Part shown: positions 39,013 to 50,300 of the stretch, piece by piece | Position numbering within the stretch: the first letter of the stretch is position 1 | Layout: every line of letters begins with the position of its first letter | DNA from: Hemibagrus wyckioides | Lineage: Eukaryota; Chordata; Actinopteri; Siluriformes; Bagridae | Assembly (NCBI RefSeq): GCF_019097595.1 | Contig: NC_080734.1 | Span: 11,250,392 to 11,314,391 of the forward strand | DNA: 64,000 nucleotides | Direction: 5' to 3' | The notes under the pieces: model-generated | What the model saw: only the letters and a program-made list of their open reading frames with translations | Told to the model about the DNA's origin: nothing | The model's database searches: none | Translations under genes and position numbers: made by a program

Positions 39013-39807
39013 AAATTCCAGTGTTGTTTTTCAGGGGTTGGGCTTGGCCCCTTATTTCCACTGAAAAGAATTCTTAATGCTTCAGTATACCAAGATATTT
39101 TGGACAATTTCATGCTCCTAACTTTGTGATAAAAGTCAGGGGATGAGCCCTTTCTGTTCCAACATGACTGCACACCAGTGAACGAAGCAAGGTCCATAAA
39201 GACGTGGATGAGCGAGTTTGGTGTGGAGGAACTTGACTGGCCTGCACAGAGTCCTGACCTCAACCCGATAGAACACCTTTGGGATGAATTAGAGCGGAGA
39301 CTGCGAGCCAGGCCTTCTCGTCCAACATCAGTGCCTGACCTCACAAATGTGCTTATAAAGGAATGGTCAAAAATTCCCACAAACCCACTCCTAAACCTTG
39401 TGGAAAGCCTTCCCAGAAGAGTTAAAGCTGTTATAGCTGCAAAAGGTGGGCCAACTCCATATTACATTCATGTGCATGTAAAATCCTAGTTTTGGAATGG
39501 CTTAGAGTCTCCACTCTAATTCATCCCAAAGGTGTTCTATCAGGTTGAGGTCAGGACTCTGTGCAGGCCAGTCAAGTTCCTCCACAATAAACCTTGCTTT
39601 GGTGTGCAGTCATGTTGGAACAGAAATGGGTCAGCCCGAAACTATTCCCACAAAGTTGAAACTATAAAATTGTCCAAAATGTCTTGGTATGCTGAAGCAT
39701 TAAGAGTTCCTTTCACTGGAACTAAGGGGCCAAGCCCAACCCCCTGAAAAACAACACCTGAATTCAATGATTTGGAGGGGTGTCCTAAAACCTTTGGCAA
39801 TATAGTG
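39013..39807. mobile_element. Tc1-derived foldback element, copy 3, nearly complete palindrome
   Basis: The left arm (39013-39482) runs in + orientation from sequence close to the terminal repeat (gttgtttttcaggggttggg) through the transposase C-terminal half to ttcatgtgcatgtaaa. The right arm (39483-39807) repeats overlapping sequence in - orientation and ends ctttggcaatatagtg before TA at 39808-39809. The arms would pair over several hundred bases. The left arm keeps an open frame (39178-39489: KTWMSEFGVEELDWPAQSPD, then LNPIEHLWDELERRL) with the catalytic Glu, but no N-terminal half. The extreme left terminal repeat is lost. It sits between actc1 and scg5. Confidence 0.85.
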
Positions 39808-40079
39808 TATGTGTGTGCATGATACTTTGAGATAAGATGATATCCCATCTGGGGTGAATATTGTCCTGTCTTGGGCCTGGAGGTCCACTGTGATCCTGAC
39901 AACAATGATAAGTAATAAGAAAATAACTTCCCAGTGATGCTCAGAACAAACTGAAATTTTCACCACACAAATACATTTTATGTAATTATAATGCATTCTT
40001 TCTGTAAAAATACGCTTTATTTGTATAATGTCAGGAACTTTCTAAGAATAAGGATGAGTATAAACAGGGGGAGTTGTAG

Positions 40080-40210
40080 GCTTGTGTCCTTTTGCACCGT
40101 GGGCAGAGGAGAAGAGCTGGGTCGCTTAGCAACAGCGCAGTTTTCCGGAAGAGAGGAGGAAGCGCGTATCTCCTCATCCTCATAACCTCTTCCCACATAA
40201 ACATTAGACG
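40080..40210 (+). promoter_or_regulatory. scg5 promoter and non-coding first exon
   Basis: A GC-richer patch holds an RFX X-box-like palindrome (gtcgcttagcaac, 40121-40133) and an ETS-type ttccggaag (40143-40151). It ends at a donor (ttagacg|gtaaga, 40210/40211), which would give a non-coding first exon spliced to the coding exon at 40619. No TATA box is visible. Confidence 0.5.
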
Positions 40211-40620
40211 GTAAGATCTTATTTATACTCACATATAGGCTTCTTTTTACAAGCAAAAAATCCTAATCGTTGTTTTGAGCATTAGAGAAATGTGAAAAAC
40301 TGCGCTTGGGTTGCTTTCTTTGTGTCCTGTTTGCTGAAGGTGGCGCAGTATGGGGGAAGCAAGCAATGGCATCAACAATGCGGTCATGTTGTTTGTCTGC
40401 TTCAGAATAAAATGTGTCATAATCTGTGGAATATAACAGTAGATGGAGTTTAACGGACAGGGAATATACATTTGTGTTGCTTTCTGTGCGCGTGAATCAG
40501 AACAACACAGGCCAGACTTCAGAGGATAGAAAGGATAGAAATCTAGCTAGAAATGAGCGTGTTGTGATGAAGACTGTGTGGTTTCATCTCGGTGTGTGTT
40601 GTGTGCTTGATGGTGCAGGG

Positions 40621-43600
40621 ATGGGCTCGCTGGTGTTGGCGTTGGTGTTGAGCATGGCGGCGCTGGTGAGCGGCCGGAGCGCGCGCGCTGACGCGGACAT
40701 TGAGCGGCTCCTGCACGGGGTGATGGAGCAGCTCGGCATCGCGCGACCCCGCGAGGAGTTTACTGCGCACCAAGCCGCTAATGTAGCAGGCCCGCTCAGC
40801 ATCCAGGGTGCACACACACACTCACACACACACACACACTCACTCACACATACACTATTTATTAACGTTATAATATAATAAAGAAAAAAAGTAAATGTTA
40901 CATATTAAGGATGCAAAATACAAGCTTGTCATTAACAATATCAACGTGCTTAAATTATGTTACCCTCAAAAAGGTGAAAGTAGAGTACAAATGACTCGTG
41001 TTTTTTTTTTTTTACTTATTTTTAAGTTTATTTATTTATTTATTTATTTATATTTTTGGAAACTAAAACGTCTAGAATTTAAATATTTGTATTTATTTTA
41101 TATATTTTATTTTATATTTATTTATTTTATATATTTTATTTTATATTTATTATATTAAGAACAAAGTACGCCCCAGACATTAATTTATACTTTTATTGTA
41201 ATTTCTGTTGCTTTTTAAAACAACAATGATTTTTCACTTAAATCTAAAATTGAAAAATGAAGCATTTGCATTTTATATACTTTCTGAGAGGACGTAGTAC
41301 AGAGACAAGAAAGCTAGTTTCAGTCATGATCTTGTGTTTGCCACACATCCATCAGGCATAACATAACCATTGACAGGTGATGTGAATAACACTGATTATC
41401 TCCTCATCTGTTAGTGTGTGGGATATATTAGGCAGCAAGTGAACATTTTGTCCTCAAAGTATCCTTAAGTCCTGTAAGTATCCTTTAAGTTGGGGGGGGG
41501 GCATGCAGCACTTAAAGGATCTGCTGCTAACATCTTGGTGCCAGATACCACACCAGACCTTCAGGGATCTAGTGTAGTTCATGCCAAAAGAGGGACCAAT
41601 AAAATATTAGACAGGTGGTCATAATGTTATGCCTGATTAGAGTATACTATATTCACTTGCAAATCCGTTTACTAGTAAGATGTGTACAACTGTGCAATAA
41701 CCTAATCAGCCAATCATGTTGCAGCAGTACAGTTCATAATATCATAAGATCAATTAATGCTCAAATATCATAATAGGAAAAAAATGATGATTTTTGGAAC
41801 AGTAAAATGTCATCTGCCTATTGGCTGATTTTATGTTAAATTACTCTGTGTGAGAAGTGGCTGTTACTGATTTGTGGTGTGATATATAGTTTATCAAGGT
41901 AAGTAGTTTGTTTGATCAAATGAAGAAATATTACACAAGCAGTCAAAGTAAATATCAGCACCCATGGGACTCCATTTCAGATTCGTAGACTGGAACAACT
42001 GCTGTATGATGGGCCTTATCAACTGATTGTTCTGGAGAGACTAATTTGTCTTATTCTTTGCCTGTAAGTGTGGTTTATTCTGTCTGCAAGTCAAGTTACA
42101 GGAGTTTGTGTCCACTAGGTGGTGCTCACGAGGGACTTCAGCATCTTGGCCCCTACGGGAACATCCCAAATATTGTTGCAGAACTGACTGGAGACAATGT
42201 CCCAAAAGACTTCAGCCAGGACCATGGATATCCTGATCCACCTAACCCATGCCCTCTGGGAAAAACGGGTACAAATGAATCTAGAAGCACCTGCCATACC
42301 CACTAAAATATTATGCTTGAAAGTGTTTTTTATTACTATATACCACCCATATAAGACACCATACAATAATAATCCATTTAATTTCATTTAGTATTACCAC
42401 TGCTCCACTCTGTCATTCTAAGTTAGAATAATCAAGAATAGATTGCATTTATTTAAAATAGATTTTCTCATTAATTTTCTTCTTAAATGATCACAGTGAC
42501 TTTTCTTTTGTTTTCTAGCTGCTGATGGGTGCCTGGAGAATTCACCAGACACAGCTGAGTTCAGCCGAGAGTTTCAGAAACACCAGCACCTCTATGACCC
42601 AGAGCATGACTACCCCACACTGGCCAAATGGGTGAGTTACAGTGTGGATAAGATGGACAGAGAGTCAAGATTAGCATCTGTTCAACATCTGGTGCAAGCC
42701 CAGCACAAAATCTCGAACTGGAACGGAGTTTATATGCTGCTGTTGAGAACATTGACTCAAATCATCAAAGCTTTTTTTTGATTATATTAAAAATAAAAAC
42801 AAAGTCTAACCTTAAATTTGAGTTCCAGATATTTTAATACTAGCTGAGAAAAAAAAGCAAGAACTTACTGTTTCTACTGATCACTACCTTTTTCCAAGTA
42901 AAATACAAAATATTTATTCAAGCATTCACTTACATTCTTATTTCTGACTGTGCTTCCAGAATAAAAAGCTGTTGTATGAAAAACTGAAAGGAGGACCGAA
43001 AAGAAGAAAAAGGGTTTGTTCAGATTGTAATGATTCTTTACCTATTTTAGCTAAAGGTGAGATATATATGACCCACTAATATGGCTGTTACCCTGTCATG
43101 GTGTCACAGTTTCACAGTTAAGTCATAGTTGGACGGATAACTCTTCCTGTTTATCTGTTCATTTGTTCCATTCACAAATTCACAAAATGAGTGCTGAGCG
43201 CTGCCTTTCATCACAGCTACTTTCTTTCAGCTTAATAAATAATAATAAAATATCAATATACAAGATTTAATGGGAGGTGTGTTTTTCTACAAAAAAAATC
43301 AGTTATGTGATTTTATAATTTTGTTATATATAATAGAATATGAACATTTTAAAATCACATTTTTCTTTAATTGTCAGTACCAGCTTGTGTTATTTAAATG
43401 GCTCATTAATACCATAATAACACAAAACCATGATATTTTTAGGTTAGGTGATCATACCATGAAAATGTAAAACCATAAACCCCTGACCACAGGACAGTTT
43501 GTACTTGTATCCTGTTAAGGAAAAAGCTGACAGACTCCCTTCTGTTTTTTGTTTCAGAACACCAACCCGTATCTGATGGGACAAAGACTGGACAATGTGG

Positions 43601-43668
43601 TGGCTAAGAAATCTGTGCCACATTTCTCAGAGGAGGAAGAAATGGAAACCACTACAAGACAAGTCTGA
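40621..43668 (+). CDS. scg5: Neuroendocrine protein 7B2 (secretogranin V)
   Basis: Five coding exons: 40621-40807, 42119-42268, 42519-42631, 42960-43013 and 43558-43668 (stop TGA), giving 204 aa (human 212). 7B2 is a secretory-pathway chaperone that binds proPC2, and its C-terminal peptide inhibits PC2. Visible parts are a signal peptide (residues 1 to about 18, [16 protein letters not shown]), the [20 protein letters not shown] helix, and the very conserved [20 protein letters not shown]. The PC2-binding proline motif [13 protein letters not shown] and the paired cysteines follow. A multibasic furin site (GPKRRKR) precedes the inhibitory peptide [20 protein letters not shown], with its Lys-Lys PC2 site. 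All splice phases agree. The donor after exon 1 (g|gtgcac) is weak. The start chosen is the ATG just inside the exon, and the in-frame ATG at 40567 lies in the intron before the acceptor. It lies between actc1 and grem1. Confidence 0.97.
40808..40848. repeat. (CA)n microsatellite at the start of scg5 intron
   Basis: CA repeats begin immediately after the exon 1 donor, so expansion here could affect use of an already weak splice donor. Confidence 0.8.
41351..41638. mobile_element. Non-autonomous DNA element with 'atcaggcataac' ends
   Basis: The left end atcaggcataacataacca and the right end ggtcataatgttatgcctga t are inverted complements. The interior (cttggtgccagataccacac, cagggatctagtgtagttca) is of a type common in fish genomes. 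It is about 288 bp, non-coding, and inside the first scg5 coding intron. Confidence 0.6.
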
Positions 43669-43737
43669 TTGTAATATTATAATGACAGTTACATAATAGA
43701 ATTGTTGTATCTCTCTGTGCATGTTAAAATTAAATCC

Positions 43738-43743
43738 AATAAA
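43738..43743 (+). terminator. scg5 poly(A) signal
   Basis: AATAAA (atccaataaacctg) lies 70 bp after the scg5 stop codon. Confidence 0.7.
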
Positions 43744-43759
43744 CCTGAATCATGAGATG

Positions 43760-44600
43760 AAACTGATGATACTGAAGATAGTGATCATTTAAAATGTATT
43801 TTTCTTTGTTTTCAGGAAGTTAAATAAAACAAAAATGTTCATGTGCAAAATATTTTTTTGATGTGTGTTTTTAAAAAGTTCTTCTAAAATGTTGCAATGA
43901 TCTTTTTTCAATAATGGACATCCGGTACTTGTTACAAAGAGCTTGATCACATCATATTTGTCACATTTCTCTTTTAGTCACCAGATTTTCCAGATGTGAG
44001 ATTTTCCAGACACAGCTGTTCTGATCTTTTTTTTTTCTTTCTTTCAGTATATTAGTACAATACAGTTTAGCTATGTTTAGCCATTTTACTAGTGTGTGTC
44101 ATGCAATAGCTGTATGTACAATGACACACTGTCTTTATGTCACTGTCAATGTAAAAAAGAAAACAAAAACAATCTGTGGAACATTTAGAAATCCATGGGA
44201 CAAAACAGTGCTTTATATGCAAAAAGGAAAAGGAAAAGGTGATTAAACAATTGGTGTGAAAATAGATTTATTAGATTATAGATTTTTAAATGAGCCGACT
44301 GTTATTGTCAGTAATGCGACAGTGTGAGATAATGCTCAAAAAAGCCTGATGTGATGACTAAAGAAATGCCAAAATTTTGAGTGGAATTAATTTATAGTAT
44401 GTTTCAGGCCACAATGTAGATCCTGGACCTTCCTATAAATTGGAGGTGGCTAACATTTTCAAATATTCCCCAGTTTTCTGTTACTAACTAACTTATTGAA
44501 CCCTCCATGAATTGATTTAGGTGTGGCGTGGCAGGAAAAACATGAACAGCATAGAAATACAGAGCATACTGAAAAAATAACCAGTGAAGCGAGTCAGTGG
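43760..44600. other. AT-rich intergenic stretch between scg5 and grem1
   Basis: Nothing is recognised apart from homopolymer runs. Confidence 0.45.
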
Positions 44601-44609
44601 CGCATCACT

Positions 44610-44809
44610 GAGCTGAATGTCGCAAGCCGAGTTGGAGGCGTGGCCTGTCTCACTGCGTCCCGCCCACTTTCACTTAAAACGTTGCGCGGACGCCTCGCAA
44701 TTTCTGTCGGTTATATGAACTTTGGATATTATAGGATCTTCAGCTTACTTTTGTTGTTCAAGGCTATACATATAATTATCTCAACTGACAACAACTGGGA
44801 ATTCACAAG
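44610..44809 (+). promoter_or_regulatory. grem1 promoter region and non-coding first exon
   Basis: A short CpG-rich block (gaggcgtggcctgtctcact, gcgtcccgcccactttc, acgttgcgcggacgcctcgc) is followed by a likely 5' UTR exon ending at donor attcacaag|gtaaat (44809/44810). The coding exon follows after a 356-bp intron with acceptor ttttccag at 45158-45165. A leader exon separate from a single coding exon is the usual GREM1 layout. Confidence 0.5.
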
Positions 44810-44865
44810 GTAAATAATTTATTTTATCATCAATGTTTTCAATAGGATTTTAATTAAACGGAAAT

Positions 44866-44867
44866 AT

Positions 44868-44919
<52 letters not shown>

Positions 44920-44947
44920 GTAGTAGTAGTAGTAGTAGTAGTAGTAT
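44866..44947. repeat. (TTA)n-(TAG)n compound microsatellite
   Basis: A TTA run passes into a TAG run inside the grem1 leader intron. The Asn- and Thr-rich - strand frame across it is an artefact. Confidence 0.9.
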
Positions 44948-45226
44948 TGTTTGTTTGTTGTTTGGTGGTCGTTGTTTTCTTTTCATAAGCTTTTATGCCT
45001 AACCAGTTTACCTGATTATGCAGAGTACCTCTGGATAATTTATAGGTTAGTTTTAAACAGATCCACAGGAATGCTGTTGCAGTTTTTATCTTAAATGATG
45101 ATTGTATACATTTGTCGATGTTGATCATAATAGTTTGTAGACTACTGATCGTTTTCTTTTTCCAGACCTATTTAACATTTCTGTATCCTTACACCCTGTT
45201 TATACAGTTTTGCTTTCTGTATTTAC

Positions 45227-45772
45227 ATGAAACAGATGGCGAAAGAGGTATCGTTTGCTGTGATCCTGGGTTTGTGGCTAATCTGCTGTCCTGTGAAGTG
45301 CTGGAGCAGCAGCGGATTTCAAGGCGCCGTTCCTCATCACACTAAACTCAGCCCTAACTCCTGGGAGCAGACCGCGCAGCCTGCACCGAGCTGGTTCGCC
45401 ACGGGAACATCTGCGCATGCGCCGACACAAGAGGTTCTCGACTCCAGCCAGGAGGCTCTGCATGTGACCGAGCGCCACTACCTGAAGCGGGACTGGTGCA
45501 AGACGCAGCCGTTGAAGCAGACGCTAGAGGAAGAGGGCTGCATCAGCCGTACCATCATTAACAGCTTCTGCTACGGCCAGTGCAACTCCTTTTACATCCC
45601 GCGGCACGTCTACCAAGAAGAAAGCGCCTTCCAGTCCTGCTCCTTCTGCAAACCAAAAACATTCACCGTCGTCACTTACACGCTGATATGCCCGAGTCAG
45701 ATCCCGAGAATCAGACGGAAACGTGTGCGTCGCGTCAAACAGTGCCGCTGTACTTCCATAGACTTGGATTAA
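45227..45772 (+). CDS. grem1: Gremlin-1, secreted BMP antagonist
   Basis: A single uninterrupted coding exon of 181 aa (human GREM1 is 184). Gremlin-1 binds BMP2, BMP4 and BMP7 outside the cell and is required for limb and fin outgrowth signalling. A signal peptide (VSFAVILGLWLICCPVKC) starts the protein. The poorly conserved linker is followed by the almost invariant SSQEALHVTERHYLKRDWCK. The DAN-type cystine knot then shows nine cysteines in the usual spacing (WCK, EEGC, FCYGQC, QSCSFC, LIC, KQCRC). The basic patch IRRKRVRRVK, the heparin-binding region, precedes the conserved end CTSIDLD. Two in-frame starts lie three codons apart (45227 and 45236). The second is directly preceded by gaaacag, so it could be the used one, giving 178 aa. 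The gene is transcribed towards fmn1, with 1.6 kb between the two stop codons. Confidence 0.96.
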   Translation: MKQMAKEVSFAVILGLWLICCPVKCWSSSGFQGAVPHHTKLSPNSWEQTAQPAPSWFATGTSAHAPTQEVLDSSQEALHVTERHYLKRDWCKTQPLKQTLEEEGCISRTIINSFCYGQCNSFYIPRHVYQEESAFQSCSFCKPKTFTVVTYTLICPSQIPRIRRKRVRRVKQCRCTSIDLD

Positions 45773-45849
45773 TAACCATCTGAAAATGTTACGTTACACC
45801 TTTCATGAGATTCTGTAAGTTTATGTCAATGTTAAGTTTAGTTAAGTGC

Positions 45850-46131
45850 TGACTGGGGCTTGAATACACTATACATTTTCTTGTGCCCTTTTGGGAATGG
45901 TGTCCTTTTATACCTTTCATGCGTATTTCTCATCTGGAAACATGGATATTGTGTACCTTTATGGGTGAATAATGATTAATAGACTTTTTAAAGTAAAGTT
46001 GTACACTACATGCACCTTTCTAGCTAATAGACACTAAAGAAACAAATGATGTACCCTAGAAGGTACCACCTCAGCGAAAAGGAAAGGCACAGTACCCCAT
46101 AGTACCCCTTTTTTCTGAGAGAGAGAGTACA
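45850..46131. repeat. Degenerate non-autonomous element in the grem1 3' UTR
   Basis: Phrases such as tgtgtacctttatgggtgaa, gatgtaccctagaaggtacc, and a final tacccctttttt ctgagag are typical of a dispersed fish element with repeated 'gtacc' motifs. Its ends are not exact. It would lie within the grem1 transcript. Confidence 0.4.
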
Positions 46132-46137
46132 AATAAA
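46132..46137 (+). terminator. Candidate grem1 poly(A) signal
   Basis: AATAAA (tacaaataaagaac) lies 360 bp after the stop codon. A further AATAAA near 46826 could give a longer 3' UTR, as is usual for GREM1. Confidence 0.4.
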
Positions 46138-47364
46138 GAACTGTTCAAAGACTGTTCATAACACAAGCTGTTAATTTATCCAGTATATAAAGTAAGCAGT
46201 ATTAGTGTATTTTAGGAAATGACCACCATTATTTATCGTGGGGGTCTATTGGAGCTCCCCTAACTCTGTGGGCCCTTTTGCAATTAAGCTTTAGAGATTT
46301 TTATTTTCTTGAACGATACCATGTTGTGGGTTTTTGCGATGCATGCTATGCTTACTGTTGCAGAAATGTGGCTTTTAGTAACACAGATATGAGTCTTGCT
46401 TTGTGCACAAAGTTTATTTTTATCAGCTGTAAATATATGGTATTCCAACAATCACTGAATAATTCTGTCAGTCTCCACTATGTGGACGAAGACATCCTGA
46501 ATGATGAAAAGAAAGATTCATTTGTGTACATAATGTATTTTTTTTTTTTTTTATAGTTCTGGATTCTTGGATTTCTGAATGCTGGAATTTTTTTATTATT
46601 AATATGGATATTTATTGCCTTCAATTTTTTATTTGAATTTCTGAACTAAACCTCTCATTGCTACTAAAATTCGTCCAATAAGTTGAACAAAATCTCCATT
46701 TTCAAATGTTTACTTTATGTACAGTATCAAGGGACTATGACTTTTTATGCTGTGATTGCAGTGTATTGCAGTGTTTTATCCATCAATGCAAGTATTTCAA
46801 AAAATACAATATACTTAACATGCAAAATAAAGATACCTTTTGTCTGTAGGAATTTGTGGGTGTGTTGTGGGGAATCTGACCAGAGAAAGTTCCTGGCAAG
46901 AGAGTCCTGAGGTTTATAAAGTGCTATTTTTCTTAAATGTACTAAAGCTAGGGATGTTAGACTATCCATATTTAAATAAAACCAAATCCACTTGGCTTGG
47001 TTCCCAGTCTTGGTCACTGCAGCTTTAACCATAAGCTTATACTGAATGTCCTTTTATCACATAGTTCTAGAGTTGCCTCTTGCTTGCTCTTTAAAAATTG
47101 TGACAATTGCTCATTAAACATTGTGACAATTATTATTGCTAAAAGTGCTACAAAAATAAAATTGAACTGAGATGAACTGATTTCATGTTAATCATCACAT
47201 TCAATCAGGAGTGTCCAAGCAGAAGGAGTACATCTCATTTTTATGCAGAAACAAGCCTAAGTTACATGCAGATACAAAATGAAAATAAAGTAAAAAAAAA
47301 ACAGACTTGAGTTTATAAATCATATGAAGTATACAGTCATTGTGGAGGGTCTGTTGTGTTAGTC
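46138..47364. other. Tail-to-tail interval between grem1 and fmn1
   Basis: The stretch is AT-rich and probably shared between the two 3' UTRs. About 47121-47180 holds a repeat tail (gtgacaattattattgctaa aagtgctac, aaaaataaaattgaactga) of the same type as at 35150. TTTATT motifs on + near 46590 and 46609 could be fmn1 poly(A) signals on the - strand. No coding exon was seen. Confidence 0.5.
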
Positions 47365-50300
47365 TCAGGTGCTGGATAAGCTTGCTTCTTTTAGACGCAA
47401 TCTTTCCTTCTGTCATGAGAAAAAGAAAACAGAATTTTGTTTGGTCTTTTGTGAATTCAATATATTTAAGCAGGACACACTATTTATAATTACACCTGAC
47501 ATGTAACCTGTGATGATCCTATATGAGAGCAATCAACTGTGATCTGGAAAATGACCCTAAAATAAGTTAAAAATAATTGCTTATGGAAACACAAGAGATG
47601 GACCATATTCCCCCTCATAATAACAATATTGTCAAATTTGGTTTTGGAGATCTGCCTCCACAAACAGTATATTCCACAAGTGGAAATCAACTGAGACTCT
47701 CAGCTACTGGCTTAAATGAATATTTAAATCAGAGTGATATTTATAATGGTTCTCTACTGTGCTGTTCATTCTATTGTGTCTTTGATAAATAAGAATTTAT
47801 CTCGACTCCCTATGACTATCTGTAGATGTAGAACAAATTTAGACCCTTACCAGGCCATTTGCATGGACCTGCCTGGTCTCCACTTTTTTGTCGGCTGTGA
47901 TGTTGCGCACTGACTGCTGGGCTTCTTTTAGTCTGGAGTGAAGAGAAAAAGTTTGGCTAAAAGTGAAGGCACACACAATTTTCCAATAACCACAAATGTT
48001 TCAATCATCCACGAAGCAACAATCAGCGCGGTTTATGTTCCCAACAATTAATGTAATTGTATGTCATATGGAATAATTTTCACTTGACACTGCAAAATGT
48101 GTTTACGTGGTATAAATCAAATTCAGCTTAATTTGCTATTAAGACCAGAAGTAAAAAAAAATTAGTGGGAATTTTGATCCAGACCAGCATTTATGCTCTA
48201 GGCAACTATAGGCTTTTCACCTCTCATTGGAAATGGCCTTGTTCTCCCTCTTCCATCTGGTCTTGAAGTCATTGCAGAATTCAAACCAGAGCATAAAAAC
48301 ATGGCCTGGTAGGACATCCTGCTCGCCAGAACGAGGCTTCATCCCAAAGTACTGCACCAGGTCCTGGAAGCTAAGAGAAGGAAAAGTAGAGATGAAGTAC
48401 ATATACACTGTATGTAGAAAGGTTGATTCTCAAATTACACATAGATATTTCTGAAATGATACCCTTTATGATATAATATCAGCAGTTCTATATATTGGCT
48501 GCAAAGTAAATTACAAATTTATTTGAATGATTTTAATATGTTATATACTGTTATTATATATGTATATTGAATTAATATAATTCATAATTGTATAATTGAA
48601 TTAATATGTATATTGAATTAATATAATTGTCTTTATTAAAAAAAAAAGAGAAAAAAAGTAGTGGTTTTACTAGAAACACTAAATGACCATCATAATTCAA
48701 AAACTATTCAACAGTAACAAGAATGAAAATAATGTCATACCATTTTTGGGCAGTTATGAGATGATGTTCGGTTGCTATTTTTTCCTTCTGGGCTGCAAAC
48801 ACAAAAGTATATTTCCATGTAGAGAAGTTATAGAAATGACTGCATGAACTTAACTGAAAAAAAAAATTAACTTCATTTACTGAATTAATGTTTAAATTTT
48901 AGTAATCACTTATTATTAGTAACACAGATAAAACTATGTATTGATTCTGTCATAACTCTGGCTGCCACATGATAGAAAATTATTTGTTCCATTTACTTAG
49001 ATATATAAGTTTTTCACGGTTCACGCTTTATTCAGCTTTTAAAGAAACCATAAAAATGAGGTTGAAGCAAAGAAGTCGAGTCACTTGAAAGTCTTGTTCA
49101 TTGCCAAAGCCTCTCTGATCCCTATCTGTCTGTCTGCCTTCTGAACCCGACAGCTAGCTATCTCACACAGGTAGTGAAGACCACAGACAGTTATCAAGTC
49201 CCCAAAAGGGCCAATCACAGATATTCTCCAGGGCAACTGAATGAGATCTTTACTATGCTGCAGAGATAATGGAGTAATTATTGTGAGCATTTCAGTGTGT
49301 ACTGCTGAGTTTTGTTAACCTTCACTGCAATATAAAGTGGATTTGGAAAGTATTAAAATGCTGTCTTTTGCAGTACACTTTATTCTACACACAATAACCC
49401 ATAATGGAAAAACACAAACATTTTAAAAGAGTTTTTAGACATTTCTGCACATATATATTAAAAAAATCTCTCACTGAAAAAAGTATACACTTTTAAATAC
49501 ACATCCTTTAAATACACATCCTTTATTGTGAACTTTGTAGAAGCACCTTTGGCAACAAGTACAGCTCTTCTTCTTTTGTGAGTCTATAAGCTTTGCACGC
49601 TGAATTTCTTTCCCAATCCCCCTAGAAGATCATCTCAAACTCAATGAGATTGGCTGTGGAGTGTTTGTCAACTGCCATTCCCAGGTCCCACTTTCCAGAT
49701 ATGTTCTGTGGGGTCTGGGCTTTGGCTGGGTCACTCAAGGACATTCGGAGTTTTTTCCTAAAGCCACTCCAGTATTGCCTTGGCTGTATGTTTCAGGTTG
49801 TTGTTGTGCTGAATGATTAAACTTCACCCCAGATTGAGGTCGTGTGCACTTTGGAGCAGGTTATCTTGGGCCTGATTGATGAAGTATTTCTGAGGTGGTT
49901 GGCCTTAGGCCATGCTTTCACATCTCTTTGGAGGACTTCTGAAGCTCTTTTGGAGGCCAATGAATTCTAGATTCTTGGTCACTACTCTGACAAAGAGTAT
50001 TTTAGCCTGGTTACAGATTTTAGCTGGGCAACTGGCTGTAGGAAAAGTCCTGTAGTACACATTCACAGTGATGGAGCCCACTGTGCTCCTGGCTCAAATG
50101 TCTCAACACAATTTGATTACAGTTGGGTCTTTGGAGAATTTGTTGGACTTCATGGTCTTATATGCACTCTAAATTGGTGGATTTTATGCACACAAAAGTG
50201 TGTGCCATTCTAAATTATATTGAATCAACTGGATTTGCCCCAAGTAGACTCCACCGACGTTTTACAGACATCTCAAAATGTGCCACAAAGAATCAAGGCA

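Noticed and set aside
40426..40620. Upstream in-frame start for scg5 (ATG at 40567)
   Set aside because: The reading frame is open, but a good acceptor (ggtgcag at 40612-40618) lies between it and the signal peptide, so this ATG is intronic. The signal peptide begins cleanly at 40621.
44850..45128. Asn/Thr repeat frame on -
   Set aside because: It is the translation of the (TTA)n-(TAG)n microsatellite in the grem1 leader intron.
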